The notes under the pieces are model-generated. The model did not search any database. It was given only the letters and a program-made list of their open reading frames with translations, and was not told the DNA's origin. Of a stretch of DNA of 64,000 nt, positions 1-8,169 are shown in pieces. Where the stretch lies: assembly GCF_900142325.1 (NCBI RefSeq), contig NZ_FRAM01000001.1:930001-994000 (forward strand), given 5' to 3'. Positions within the stretch are counted from its first letter, which is position 1, and the number at the start of each line of letters is the position of its first letter. This stretch comes from Epilithonimonas mollis. Its GTDB lineage: Bacteria > Bacteroidota > Bacteroidia > Flavobacteriales > Weeksellaceae. Both the position numbers and the translations under genes were made by a program.

Positions 1-439
1 CCAATGCTACCTTTAACTGAATAAAATATTTCCCTTTTGGCAAATCGAAGGTAGCAGGAAAATCAACACTGATTTTATAAACATCCGCATCATCCAGAGT
101 GGAATCATAATCAAAAAGCTGAGAAGTCGGCACAAGATTCGTAAATGTCTGTATCGCATCACTGGGAATTCCTTCTTTTTCTTTTAAGATATAAACATTG
201 ACATAGCTGACAGGCGAAGCACTTTTCAGAACATTGAATGTCAATTGTTTGACCGTTAATATTTTTCCTGATGCAACATCAAAATCAGATGCCGCACTGT
301 AATCAAAACTGCCACCTATAGTGATATTTTCTCCGTTGGATGTGCGATCCGACCCAACACCATAGCTGCATGCCGTACCATTCTGCGCAAAGCCGAAAAT
401 CCCGGACAGCGCCAATAAAAAAAGTAAGTTTCTTTTCAT
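1..439 (-). CDS. Secreted protein of unknown function, N-terminal part only
   Basis: The reading frame is open from the ATG at 439 to the window edge, giving about 146 residues and no stop, so the C-terminus lies outside. It begins MKRNLLFLLALSGIFGFAQ, a classic Bacteroidota signal peptide with cleavage after FAQ. The mature part is rich in Ser, Thr, Asp and Val and contains segments such as LTVKQLTFNVLK and YVNVYIL, which suggest a beta-sandwich. I do not recognise a catalytic motif. Proteins of this style in flavobacteria often end in a T9SS sorting domain, but that end cannot be seen. It is transcribed away from the window, next to the minus-strand regulator at 574-2040. Confidence 0.75.
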   Translation of the reverse strand, partial: MKRNLLFLLALSGIFGFAQNGTACSYGVGSDRTSNGENITIGGSFDYSAASDFDVASGKILTVKQLTFNVLKSASPVSYVNVYILKEKEGIPSDAIQTFTNLVPTSQLFDYDSTLDDADVYKISVDFPATFDLPKGKYFIQLKVAL

Positions 440-573
440 TTTAATCTTCAATAATTTGATGCTAAACTACCGAACTGAAAGTCAGAATCAAAACAAAAGC
501 CTTTCAAAATCCTCAATTTTGAAACCGGCAAAAACCAATCAAAACATTATCAATCAGACAATTAAATTTAAAA

Positions 574-2040
574 TCAATGCTCTTTTCCATGATTCCTTTT
601 GGAAGCTTCCCGCAAGAAAACTGATGGCGAAATGCCCGTAATATTTTTGAAAACAGTAGTGAAAGAACTGTGCGAGGTAAAGCCGGATTCCTGAGCGAGA
701 TAGCTGATCTTGTAATTCTGATAAGCTTTGTTATTATAGATCTTTTTGCAGATATAGGCAATGCGTAGCTCATTGATATAAGCATTGAAATTTTTTCCTT
801 TCTGATTATTGATAACCTCGGACAGATAGCTTGTATTGGTTTTCAATGAAACGGCAAGATTGGAAATATTAAGCTTTGGATTAGTGAATTTCCCTGACTC
901 TTCAAATTTCGCAAGCTTTTCCAGAAGTTCTTTTTCAGCCAGTTCGGGAATGGTTATTCTTTCGGTCTTTATTTCCGGTTCTGTTTTGTCCGTCTCAGAG
1001 ACCATCTGATTTTTCTTCAGATTATCAATGAGCAGTTCGAAGGCTTTCTTTTCCTTTTGGCGTCTTTGCAAAATGAAGACAATAAGAAGCAGAAGCAACG
1101 CAAGAAAAACGGTGCTGATTACCGCTATCAGTTTTGTATTGCTGTCGGCATTAGAAATAGCATTCCGGTAATCTTTCTGCTCCTCAGAAATGGCGGAATT
1201 GATAGCCTTATATTCCTTCTCTTTATTTGAGTTGCTGAGTTCCAGATATTTTTCGTTATAGAAAACCGACCTGTCATTATCGCCAGCCAGCCTGTAATTT
1301 TCTGCAAGGCTTTGATAGACATCAGATTCCAGGCGTGTATTTTTCAAATCTTTGCTGATAAGAATCTTCTGCAAAGAGTCTATAGCACGTTTATAGTCGC
1401 CATTTTTGGAATAGATGCCAGAGAGAGCTTTATTGATGAAAAGATCCAGCTCTTTGTTTTCTGCATCTTTGATCACCAGTGACTGCTTGAGAAACAGTTC
1501 TGCCGAATCATTTTTATTGATGAAGATATAAGAATTCCCGATGTTGTACAAAGACCGTCTGTAATGATAAACCGGAATCGCCGAGACGGATGAGACGGAC
1601 TGGAATTCTTCTAATGACTTTTTATAATACCGATTGGCTTCCGGATATTTTTTCTCATCAAAAACGATATTCCCCAATTCTAGGTAAGAAAGCCCTTTGT
1701 AGAGTTTCTTCGCATTGCCCTCAGGCATTTTGTTGATCTGTACAATGGCTTTGTCCAGATATTCTTTGGCTTTATCATTCAGGTTCAGCTGTGTGTACTG
1801 GTGCGAAAGTGATCCGTAGATCTTGGCAGTCAGCTCATAATTGTTGGTTTCCTCTGCCAGTTCCTTTGCCTCGAATAGCAATTGCGTTGATTTGTTAAAA
1901 TCATTCTTTTTGAAATATTCTACAGCCAGCTCCATCAGTTCTCTGCTTTTCCTGTCTCTGGGATCTGTTTCCACAGATTTGCTCTGCGCAAAGCCGTTTG
2001 CGAAAAAAAGAATCATTGCAATAATAAACAGGTTGCGCAT
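574..2040 (-). CDS. Membrane-bound TPR protein with cytoplasmic AraC-type DNA-binding domain
   Basis: A 488-residue one-component regulator. A signal sequence (MRNLFIIAMILFFANGFAQ) is followed by helical TPR-like repeats over about residues 30-290, for example in DKAKEYLDKAIVQ and GDYKRAIDSLQKI. One strong transmembrane helix comes next (VISTVFLALLLLLIVFIL), then a short coiled linker and a C-terminal AraC/XylS helix-turn-helix (ISYLAQESGFTSHSSFTTVF). The layout places the TPRs in the periplasm and the HTH in the cytoplasm. This family is common in Chryseobacterium and resembles the sensor logic of hybrid two-component proteins but without a kinase. The ligand and target genes cannot be read from sequence. 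The start is the ATG at 2040, required to include the signal peptide. Confidence 0.85.
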   Translation of the reverse strand: MRNLFIIAMILFFANGFAQSKSVETDPRDRKSRELMELAVEYFKKNDFNKSTQLLFEAKELAEETNNYELTAKIYGSLSHQYTQLNLNDKAKEYLDKAIVQINKMPEGNAKKLYKGLSYLELGNIVFDEKKYPEANRYYKKSLEEFQSVSSVSAIPVYHYRRSLYNIGNSYIFINKNDSAELFLKQSLVIKDAENKELDLFINKALSGIYSKNGDYKRAIDSLQKILISKDLKNTRLESDVYQSLAENYRLAGDNDRSVFYNEKYLELSNSNKEKEYKAINSAISEEQKDYRNAISNADSNTKLIAVISTVFLALLLLLIVFILQRRQKEKKAFELLIDNLKKNQMVSETDKTEPEIKTERITIPELAEKELLEKLAKFEESGKFTNPKLNISNLAVSLKTNTSYLSEVINNQKGKNFNAYINELRIAYICKKIYNNKAYQNYKISYLAQESGFTSHSSFTTVFKNITGISPSVFLREASKRNHGKEH

Positions 2041-2119
2041 TTTTATAGTGTATGATTGAAATCAATCATCAAAATTAGTAATTATTTTAAACTAAATAGC
2101 TTGGACGGTTTTCATAAAA

Positions 2120-2142
2120 AAACCGGCTTCTAAAACCGGCTT
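2120..2142 (-). terminator. Hairpin terminator after gpmI
   Basis: Read on the minus strand, AAGCCGG and CCGGTTT form a G/C-rich stem with one G-U pair, followed by a T run. It lies about 20 bases beyond the gpmI stop codon. The same bases also look like two direct copies of AACCGGCTT, so the hairpin is imperfect. Confidence 0.45.
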
Positions 2143-2162
2143 TTAATTATATGATAAAAAAT

Positions 2163-3689
2163 CTAGTTTGCAAGGATGTTCCCGGTCATTTCCTCCGGAA
2201 TATCGACGCCCATTACTTTCAGGATAGTTGGCGCAACATCACCCAGTTTTCCCGGCATCAGGTTCCAGGTATGGTCTTTATCCATAACAATAAACGGAAC
2301 CAGATTCGTGGAATGCTGGGTGTTTGGACTGCCGTCAGGATTGATCATCACATCAGAGTTTCCGTGGTCTGCCAGGATGAAAACCGCATAACCGTGTTCA
2401 TAAGCCGTCGTCGCGACTTTCTGAATGCACTCGTCCACCACTTCTGCTGCTTTTACAGCTGCCGAAAACACACCTGTGTGACCCACCATATCTGTATTTG
2501 CAAAGTTAAGAACCACAAAATCTGCCGATTCTTTTTCCAGTTCCGGAACGATAGAATTCGTAATATCGTAAGCGGACATTTCCGGTTTCAGGTCATAAGT
2601 CGGAACATCTTTCGGACTCGGGCAGAGCAATCGTCTTTCCTGAACGAATTCAGCTTCACGACCGCCTGAGAAAAAGAAAGTCACATGCGGATACTTTTCC
2701 GTTTCAGCAATTCTGATCTGGGATTTCCCTGCAGATTCCAGAACCTCGCCCATTGTTTTCTGAAGCACATTCTCATCAAAAACGACTTTTACGTTCTGGA
2801 ATGTTTTATCATAGTTCGTCAAAGTCACATAATACAGATCCAGTTTTTTCATTCCATATTCCGGAAAATCCTGCTGAGAAAGCACTTCAGTAATCTCACG
2901 ACCCCGGTCTGTACGGAAATTGAAACAGATTACCACATCGTGATCCTCGATTCTTGCAATCGGGAAATGGTTCTGAACACCAACAATTGGTTTGATGAAC
3001 TCATCCGTCACATCCTCGTTATAAGAATCCTGAATAGACTGGACAAAATCTTTGGTTTCTGCCCCGACACCATTGACCAGAAGGTCATAAGCCAGCTTCA
3101 CACGCTCCCATCTTTTGTCTCTGTCCATCGCATAATAACGACCGATAACAGAAGCAAGTTTTCCCGTTGTGGATTTCATGTGGTTCAGTAAATCCTCTAT
3201 GAAACCTTTTCCGGATTTCGGATCACAGTCGCGACCGTCTGTGAAGGCATGGACATACACTTTGTCCGTGAAACCGAACTCGTGCGCTGCCGTCAGCAAG
3301 CCTTTCAGGTGATTGATATGAGAATGTACACCGCCATCAGAAACCAACCCGATAAAGTGTACTTTTTTGTTATTCGCTTTGGCATATTCAAAAGCTTGCT
3401 GAATCACGGTTTCTTTTCCAAGGCTTCCGTTTTCCACAGCCATATTCAGTTTCACAAGATTCTGATAAACCACACGGCCAGCACCCAGATTCATATGTCC
3501 CACTTCCGAGTTCCCCATCTGTCCGGCTGGTAAACCGACCGCCAGTCCACTTGCTTCCAGCGTTGTGTTCGGAAAAGTTTTCAGGGCATAATCCATAAAA
3601 GGCGTATTGGCCTGAGCAATAGCGGAAACAGCGGGATTGGGCCCTATTCCCCAACCATCTAATATTGCAAGAATTGCTTTCTTTGACAT
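2163..3689 (-). CDS. gpmI: 2,3-bisphosphoglycerate-independent phosphoglycerate mutase
   Basis: A 508-residue enzyme of the alkaline-phosphatase superfamily that interconverts 3- and 2-phosphoglycerate in glycolysis and gluconeogenesis; length is normal for the family. It opens with the metal-binding ILDGWG motif, carries the phospho-serine motif MGNSEVGHMN near residue 60, then HAFTDGRDCDP and, near the C-terminus, the metal ligands ADHGNSD and QHST. It is cytoplasmic and needs Mn. It is a single-gene unit with its own promoter about 25 bases upstream and a hairpin downstream. Nothing is unusual; identification is secure. Confidence 0.98.
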   Translation of the reverse strand: MSKKAILAILDGWGIGPNPAVSAIAQANTPFMDYALKTFPNTTLEASGLAVGLPAGQMGNSEVGHMNLGAGRVVYQNLVKLNMAVENGSLGKETVIQQAFEYAKANNKKVHFIGLVSDGGVHSHINHLKGLLTAAHEFGFTDKVYVHAFTDGRDCDPKSGKGFIEDLLNHMKSTTGKLASVIGRYYAMDRDKRWERVKLAYDLLVNGVGAETKDFVQSIQDSYNEDVTDEFIKPIVGVQNHFPIARIEDHDVVICFNFRTDRGREITEVLSQQDFPEYGMKKLDLYYVTLTNYDKTFQNVKVVFDENVLQKTMGEVLESAGKSQIRIAETEKYPHVTFFFSGGREAEFVQERRLLCPSPKDVPTYDLKPEMSAYDITNSIVPELEKESADFVVLNFANTDMVGHTGVFSAAVKAAEVVDECIQKVATTAYEHGYAVFILADHGNSDVMINPDGSPNTQHSTNLVPFIVMDKDHTWNLMPGKLGDVAPTILKVMGVDIPEEMTGNILAN

Positions 3690-3710
3690 TGTTGATTTGT
3701 TTTATTACTA

Positions 3711-3718
3711 CAAATTTA
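3711..3718 (-). promoter_or_regulatory. Bacteroidota -7 promoter element of gpmI
   Basis: The minus strand reads TAAATTTG here, matching the TAnnTTTG consensus, 21 bases upstream of the gpmI ATG. The expected leader is therefore short. Confidence 0.6.
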
Positions 3719-4279
3719 CGAAATGGAAAAGAGAGTGCGTAGTTTGGTAAGTATTTTTTTTATTCCGGAGAACAATTTCATTTAATTATAAAATTTATCC
3801 CCTGATGTGGGAAGGCTGCGTTCAAACTAAATTTTATTCTGGAAGAAGTCTGATCCAAGTCTTTATCAGAATAGAAGCTCCTATGTTTAAAACTTGAACA
3901 TTTATAATTTTTCCAATTTTTTTTTTAAATCGACAAATATTGTCACCAAAAAACATCAGGCCGATTTCAGTATCAGAAAAGAATAGACATGATTGTCATT
4001 AGTAACATTTTTCTCACTTACCGCCTGACTTCCTCTTATTTAAGTCCGATACAACTCTGATATAAGTCCGATATGAATCTGATAAAATATCTGATTTGTA
4101 ATGCTTTTTCAGCTAACTTATGGAGAACTTGAGTCGAAGCAAGCAGCACAAAATGTTATTTCATTGCTTTTCATCGGTTATTGTTTAGCATAGAAGTAAA
4201 CCAGCGAACAATTATTAATGTTATGTTTTGCCAGTCGACAAATATTCTTACCTTTAAGACCCTTTTTTAAAAAATTAAA
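3719..4279. other. Intergenic region without a recognised gene
   Basis: About 560 AT-rich bases between the divergent gpmI and the SUI1-type gene. No open frame of convincing length or composition is seen. Two loose copies of TAAGTCCGATA occur near 4040-4072 and there are several long A/T runs. No tRNA-like fold or strong hairpin was recognised. Confidence 0.6.
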
Positions 4280-4603
4280 ATGGACTTAAGAGACCAACTG
4301 AAAAACCTTTTCCCAGACCACGAAGAGCAGGATTTTGAAATGCCGAAAGAAACGTTCAGACAGAAAGAACCTTTGGTCTGCAAATTCGAAAAGAAAGGCA
4401 GAAACGGGAAACCGGTAACAATTATCGAAGGTTGGGAAGGCGATGATGAAGGCTTGAAAGAGATTTCGAAAAAAATCAAAACAATCCTTGGAATAGGTGG
4501 ATCAGAAAAAGATGGCGTCATCATCATCCAGGGTGACAACCGTGACAAAATCATGACGATCCTGAAAGATATGGGCTACAGAACAAAACGTGTCGGAGGG
4601 TAA
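4280..4603 (+). CDS. SUI1/eIF1-like translation initiation factor (YciH family)
   Basis: A 107-residue protein with a short charged N-terminal region and a C-terminal SUI1 domain. The core GKPVTIIEGWEGDDEGLKEI matches the family pattern in which a Gly-Lys-x-Val-Thr strand is followed by a helix. The ending GDNRDKIMTILKDMGYRTKR is also typical. Bacterial YciH-type proteins resemble eukaryotic eIF1 and are thought to act on the ribosome, probably in start-site fidelity or translation under stress; that role is inferred from the family. The gene stands alone, followed by a 7-bp tandem repeat. Confidence 0.88.
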   Translation: MDLRDQLKNLFPDHEEQDFEMPKETFRQKEPLVCKFEKKGRNGKPVTIIEGWEGDDEGLKEISKKIKTILGIGGSEKDGVIIIQGDNRDKIMTILKDMGYRTKRVGG

Positions 4604-4611
4604 TATCAATA

Positions 4612-4660
4612 ATTGATAATTGATAATTGATAATTGATAATTGATAATTGATAATTGATA
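4612..4660. repeat. Seven tandem copies of ATTGATA
   Basis: Seven uninterrupted 7-bp units run from 4612 to 4660, between the stop of the SUI1-type gene and the nucleoside phosphorylase promoter region. The unit is pure and shows no divergence, so copy number is likely to vary by slippage. Confidence 0.95.
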
Positions 4661-4705
4661 ATTCTATTATCTCAAATAAATATTTAAAATCTTAAAACAA
4701 TATAT

Positions 4706-5560
4706 ATGATTAACAAATTAGCAGCTTCCGAATTGGTACTGAATGACGACGGAAGTGTTTACCATCTTAATCTTCTTCCGGAAGATCTTGCAGAAAAAGT
4801 ACTTCTTGTGGGCGACCCGGACAGGGTTCCGAAAGTATCAAGATATTTTGACACCATCGAAGTTAAAAAGAATAAAAGAGAGTTTTATACCCATACGGGA
4901 ACTTTGCGTGGTGAGAGAATTACTGTGATGTCAACAGGAATTGGTACAGAGAACATCGATATTGTGATGAACGAGTTGGATGCATTGGTCAACATCGATT
5001 TGAAAGAAAAAGAATTTAAAAAAGAGCATAAGTCGCTGGAACTTTTCCGTATGGGAACTTGTGGAAGCGTGAATCCCGATATCGAGGTCAACAACATGCT
5101 GGTGACAGAAAATGTAGTCGGTCTGGATGGATTGATGCATTTTTATCAGGATTATCAATTTGAGAATGAATTCAGTAAAAATTTTCTGGAGAAATTCCCT
5201 TACGAAAGAATCAAGCCTATGCTATATTTTGCAGACCGGGCAGAGGAACTGGGGACTTTATATGCCGATGCAAAGTACAGAGGAAACACTGCGACTTTCC
5301 CGGGATTCTATGCGCCGCAAGGCCGCCAGCTGAGACTGAAAGCTCTGGATGATCAGTTCCTTGAAATCCTGAATGACCTTGGGGTTTCCAACTTCGAAAT
5401 GGAAACTTCGGCCATCTATGGATTATCAAAACTGCTGGGACACAAAGCAATCACTGTGAACTGTGTAATCGCCAACAGAAGACGCGGCGAGTTTGCGAGC
5501 GACCATCATGCATCAGAAAAAATGATGATAGAATGGGTTCTTGACAGGATTATCAAATAG
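4706..5560 (+). CDS. Nucleoside phosphorylase (uridine phosphorylase-like)
   Basis: A 284-residue member of the PNP/UDP phosphorylase family I, which splits nucleosides with phosphate into base and ribose-1-phosphate for salvage. Family signatures visible are VLLVGDPDRVPKVS (phosphate-binding Gly-Asp-Pro-x-Arg) near residue 35, the VMSTGIGTENIDIV strand and loop, RMGTCGSVNPDI, and the ribose-binding FEMETSAIYGLS near residue 233. Flavobacterial homologues are usually annotated as uridine phosphorylase, but substrate preference cannot be decided from sequence alone. It is cytoplasmic and convergent with tag, sharing a bidirectional hairpin. Confidence 0.9.
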   Translation: MINKLAASELVLNDDGSVYHLNLLPEDLAEKVLLVGDPDRVPKVSRYFDTIEVKKNKREFYTHTGTLRGERITVMSTGIGTENIDIVMNELDALVNIDLKEKEFKKEHKSLELFRMGTCGSVNPDIEVNNMLVTENVVGLDGLMHFYQDYQFENEFSKNFLEKFPYERIKPMLYFADRAEELGTLYADAKYRGNTATFPGFYAPQGRQLRLKALDDQFLEILNDLGVSNFEMETSAIYGLSKLLGHKAITVNCVIANRRRGEFASDHHASEKMMIEWVLDRIIK

Positions 5561-5589
5561 ATCTCGGATTTTAAAATCCGGTCATTGAG

Positions 5590-5619
5590 AAGCAGCATTC
5601 ATTACTGAATGCTGCTTTT
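5590..5619. terminator. Bidirectional terminator between the phosphorylase gene and tag
   Basis: A perfect 12-bp stem (AAGCAGCATTCA, 5590-5601, pairing with 5606-5617) with a 4-base loop, flanked by short T runs. It sits between two convergent genes and overlaps the end of the intergenic gap. Confidence 0.8.
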
Positions 5620-6183
5620 CTATATTTGGTTTCTCACAAAACAGCTTTCTATATGGTCATCTACAATTCCCGTGGCCTGTAAATGAGAATAAACAACCGT
5701 TGAACCCAGAAATTTGAATCCTCTTTTCTTTAGGTCCTTACTAATTTTATCTGACAATTCTGTAGTAGCCGGCGCATCTGTATGAACCTTCCATCTATTA
5801 ATAATGCGGTTTCCACCCGTGAATGTTGAAATGTAATCATAGAAACTACCAAATTCTTTCTGAAGTTCCATAAACTTCTGAGCGTTCGAAATAGCTGCAT
5901 TCACCTTTAGTCTGTTCCTGACAATACCGGTATCCTGCAACAGTTCTTCCATCTTATTTTCGTCGTAATTCGCAATCTTTTTATAATCGAACTGATCAAA
6001 AGCTTGCCGGAATGTTTCTCTTTTCCTTAGAATGGTAATCCAGCTTAAGCCCGCCTGGAAGCTTTCCAGAATAAGGAATTCGAACATCGTATTATCATCG
6101 GTCACTAATCTTCCCCATTCTTCATCATGGTATTTCTGATACAATTTGTCGTTACCGCACCATGCACATCTGATTTTTTCCAT
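5620..6183 (-). CDS. tag: DNA-3-methyladenine glycosylase I
   Basis: A 187-residue base-excision repair glycosylase that removes 3-methyladenine from alkylated DNA. The family zinc site is intact: the N-terminal RCAWCGN cysteine and YHDEEWG histidine pair with the C-terminal DDHIESC histidine and cysteine. The SFQAGLSWITILRKRE segment is the Tag helix-hairpin-helix region. Length matches the family (about 185-195). It is a single gene convergent with the phosphorylase and divergent from the 112-residue acidic-repeat protein. It is cytoplasmic and probably constitutive; no operator is seen. Confidence 0.97.
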   Translation of the reverse strand: MEKIRCAWCGNDKLYQKYHDEEWGRLVTDDNTMFEFLILESFQAGLSWITILRKRETFRQAFDQFDYKKIANYDENKMEELLQDTGIVRNRLKVNAAISNAQKFMELQKEFGSFYDYISTFTGGNRIINRWKVHTDAPATTELSDKISKDLKKRGFKFLGSTVVYSHLQATGIVDDHIESCFVRNQI

Positions 6184-6324
6184 TGCTTTTATTTTTTGTC
6201 AATTTAGGAACATTATAATTTCAGAACAAAACATTAACGTTCATTAAGATTTCTCGGCATTCTAATTGAATCATTGATTAATATCAAATCAAAATATTCA
6301 ATATTAATCACAAAATAAATTATT

Positions 6325-6663
6325 ATGAGTACGGAAAATCAAAAATACAACGACGCTGAAAGAGCGGTTGACAGAACAGAAAATTCTTTGGAAAACGCAG
6401 CGGACAGAACAAAGAATAAAATCAGTGAATATGCTGACCGGGCAAGAAATTACATTGATGAACAAAAAAGAAAAAATGAAGAACCAACAAGAGACGGTTT
6501 CTTTGAAAACCTGAAAGCCAGTGCTGCAGACGCCTGGGAAGATACCAAGGATTTTGCAGACAAGGCCTGGGAAAGCACAAAAGATACCGCTTCTGATGCC
6601 TGGGAAAAGACCAAAGATGCGGCTGAAGATGTAAAAGCAGAAGTTAGAAAAGCGACCAATTAG
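6325..6663 (+). CDS. Hydrophilic LEA/YtxH-like helical repeat protein
   Basis: A 112-residue, highly charged protein without a signal peptide or membrane helix. Its second half holds near-repeats of about 11 residues (AWEDTKDFADK, AWESTKDTASD, AWEKTKDAAED), as in LEA-like and CsbD/YtxH-like stress proteins that form amphipathic helices. The first half carries RAVDRTENSLENAADRTKNK. A role in desiccation or envelope stress is a family-based guess; no enzyme motif is present. It stands alone, with a terminator directly after it. Confidence 0.7.
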   Translation: MSTENQKYNDAERAVDRTENSLENAADRTKNKISEYADRARNYIDEQKRKNEEPTRDGFFENLKASAADAWEDTKDFADKAWESTKDTASDAWEKTKDAAEDVKAEVRKATN

Positions 6664-6694
6664 TTTTTAAGTTAGTAATAGTTTTTCACAACGG

Positions 6695-6730
6695 AAGGAG
6701 AAGATTTTTTAGAAGTCTTCTCCTTTTTAT
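6695..6730 (+). terminator. Terminator after the LEA-like gene
   Basis: AAGGAGAAGA (6695-6704) pairs perfectly with TCTTCTCCTT (6716-6725), followed by a T-rich tail. It ends just before the promoter of the M28 peptidase. Confidence 0.8.
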
Positions 6731-6732
6731 TT

Positions 6733-6740
6733 TATATTTG
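6733..6740 (+). promoter_or_regulatory. -7 promoter element of the M28 peptidase
   Basis: TATATTTG matches TAnnTTTG. The ATG at 6746 is only 5 bases beyond, so the message should be leaderless or nearly so. This also argues against the GTG at 6740, which lies inside the motif, as the start. Confidence 0.6.
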
Positions 6741-6745
6741 TGAGT

Positions 6746-7909
6746 ATGAAAAGACGTTTTTTAATCAGCTTGTTTTTGTTAGGGTTTTTGGCCAACTCTC
6801 AGACTTTCAGTCAGGATTATGCTAATATCAGCAATCAGGTTTCCCAGACCAACATCAATACCTACCTTCAGGAATTTGAGGCTTTGGGGGTGAAAACGAC
6901 AGGTTCCACCGTTAACAATAATGCCTACATCTGGCTTAAAAACAAATATCTTTCCTTCGGATATAGTGAAGCCGACATCTCAAAAGACAGTTTCTCATAC
7001 AATGGGCAAACCAGTGCAAATCTTATTGTTACAAAACAAGGAGCAAAATACCCAAACATCTTTATCATCATCTGTGGGCATTACGATACCATCACAGGCA
7101 CCGGAACCAATGACAACGGCAGCGGTGTTTCCGTAATTCTGGAAGTAGCAAGGCTGCTGAAAAATGTACCAACAGAATATTCGGTTAAATTCATCAATTT
7201 CTCCGGAGAAGAGCAAGGTTTACTGGGATCCGCCCATTATGTCAGCAATGTCGTGAACGCCACTAATCCCAAAATGAACATCCGTCTTGTCTTGAACATC
7301 GACGAAGTCGGTGGCATCAAAGGTCAAAACAACGATACTGTAACCTGTGAAAGGGACGAATCCAACTCGCCTAGCTCGAACAATGCCGCCTCCAATAACT
7401 TCACGCAGCAGCTCATCAACTGTGTCAGACTATACTCACCGCTGAAAACCAATCAAAGCTACGCCTATGCATCGGACTATATGCCGTTTCAGGCCAATGG
7501 AGAAGTTATCACCGGATTATTCGAATACAACGAAACCCCATATGCCCATACTGTAAATGACAAGTATTCTAATCTGGATCCTGTGTACATCTACAATATA
7601 GCAAAAGCTGTAACTGGTGCCGTTCAGCATTTTGCAGTCGCTGGCCAGGCTCTCGGTACTGATTCGGCAAAAGATCTCGAAGCAGATTTCCGGGTGTATC
7701 CAAATCCTGCTAAAGATTATTTACAACTGGAATTTACAAATAATAACAATCAGCATTTCACTTTTACGATGACATCACTTACAGGAGAAATGATCATGAA
7801 AACAGAAAACCTCAAAAAGATTGACATATCCATGCTTCCGAAAGGCGTCTATCTAGGTACATTCAAAATCGGAGCATTGCAGATCACCAAAAAAATAATA
7901 GTAGAATAA
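6746..7909 (+). CDS. Secreted M28 family zinc aminopeptidase with T9SS sorting domain
   Basis: The ATG at 6746 begins a signal peptide (MKRRFLISLFLLGFLANSQ). The M28 zinc site is complete: GHYDT (His and Asp), NDNGSG, FSGEEQGLLGS (catalytic and ligand Glu), NIDEVGG (Asp) and PYAHTVNDKYSNLD (His). The last 75 residues form a T9SS type A sorting domain with YPNPAKDYL near its start and a KKIIVE end. The enzyme should be exported to the surface or medium and remove N-terminal amino acids from peptides. It is a single-gene unit, followed by a stretch that looks like a repetitive intergenic element. Confidence 0.93.
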   Translation: MKRRFLISLFLLGFLANSQTFSQDYANISNQVSQTNINTYLQEFEALGVKTTGSTVNNNAYIWLKNKYLSFGYSEADISKDSFSYNGQTSANLIVTKQGAKYPNIFIIICGHYDTITGTGTNDNGSGVSVILEVARLLKNVPTEYSVKFINFSGEEQGLLGSAHYVSNVVNATNPKMNIRLVLNIDEVGGIKGQNNDTVTCERDESNSPSSNNAASNNFTQQLINCVRLYSPLKTNQSYAYASDYMPFQANGEVITGLFEYNETPYAHTVNDKYSNLDPVYIYNIAKAVTGAVQHFAVAGQALGTDSAKDLEADFRVYPNPAKDYLQLEFTNNNNQHFTFTMTSLTGEMIMKTENLKKIDISMLPKGVYLGTFKIGALQITKKIIVE

Positions 7910-7954
7910 CTGAGCTCCTGGAGAATTTGGGCAATCCCTTCCTCCACATAGCCA

Positions 7955-8036
7955 ATGCACGGGTCGCGCTATCCGCTCATATCTTTTCCGCCCGCCCTTC
8001 CCAGCCCGGGAAAAGGATAACCGCTACTATCGCTAT
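7955..8036. repeat. GC-rich intergenic element
   Basis: An island of much higher GC than its surroundings lies between two genes. It contains GGTCGCGCTATCCGCT, then CTTTTCC ... GGAAAAG as arms around a C-rich loop, then GGATAACCGCTACTATCGC. The arrangement resembles dispersed intergenic elements I remember in Chryseobacterium and Flavobacterium genomes; that identification rests on memory and is not tested here. It could act as a transcript-end hairpin for the M28 gene. Confidence 0.45.
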
Positions 8037-8156
8037 TGCAGAAAATAAGAAAACTCTATTAAAAAATTAAGCGGTCAGTTCTCTTCAATTTCCTGTAATT
8101 TTATCATTGGAAATAAAACAATCGTAATAATTTAGTTTTACGAAATCAAAAATCCT

Positions 8157-8164
8157 TATCTTTG
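8157..8164 (+). promoter_or_regulatory. -7 promoter element of the sigma-54 activator gene
   Basis: TATCTTTG fits TAnnTTTG, and the ATG begins 6 bases after it, so transcription should start at or beside the initiation codon. Confidence 0.6.
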
Positions 8165-8169
8165 CAGCT

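Noticed and set aside
456-641. 61-residue plus-strand frame before the AraC-type regulator
   Set aside because: It overlaps the C-terminal coding part of the regulator and has no coding-like features.
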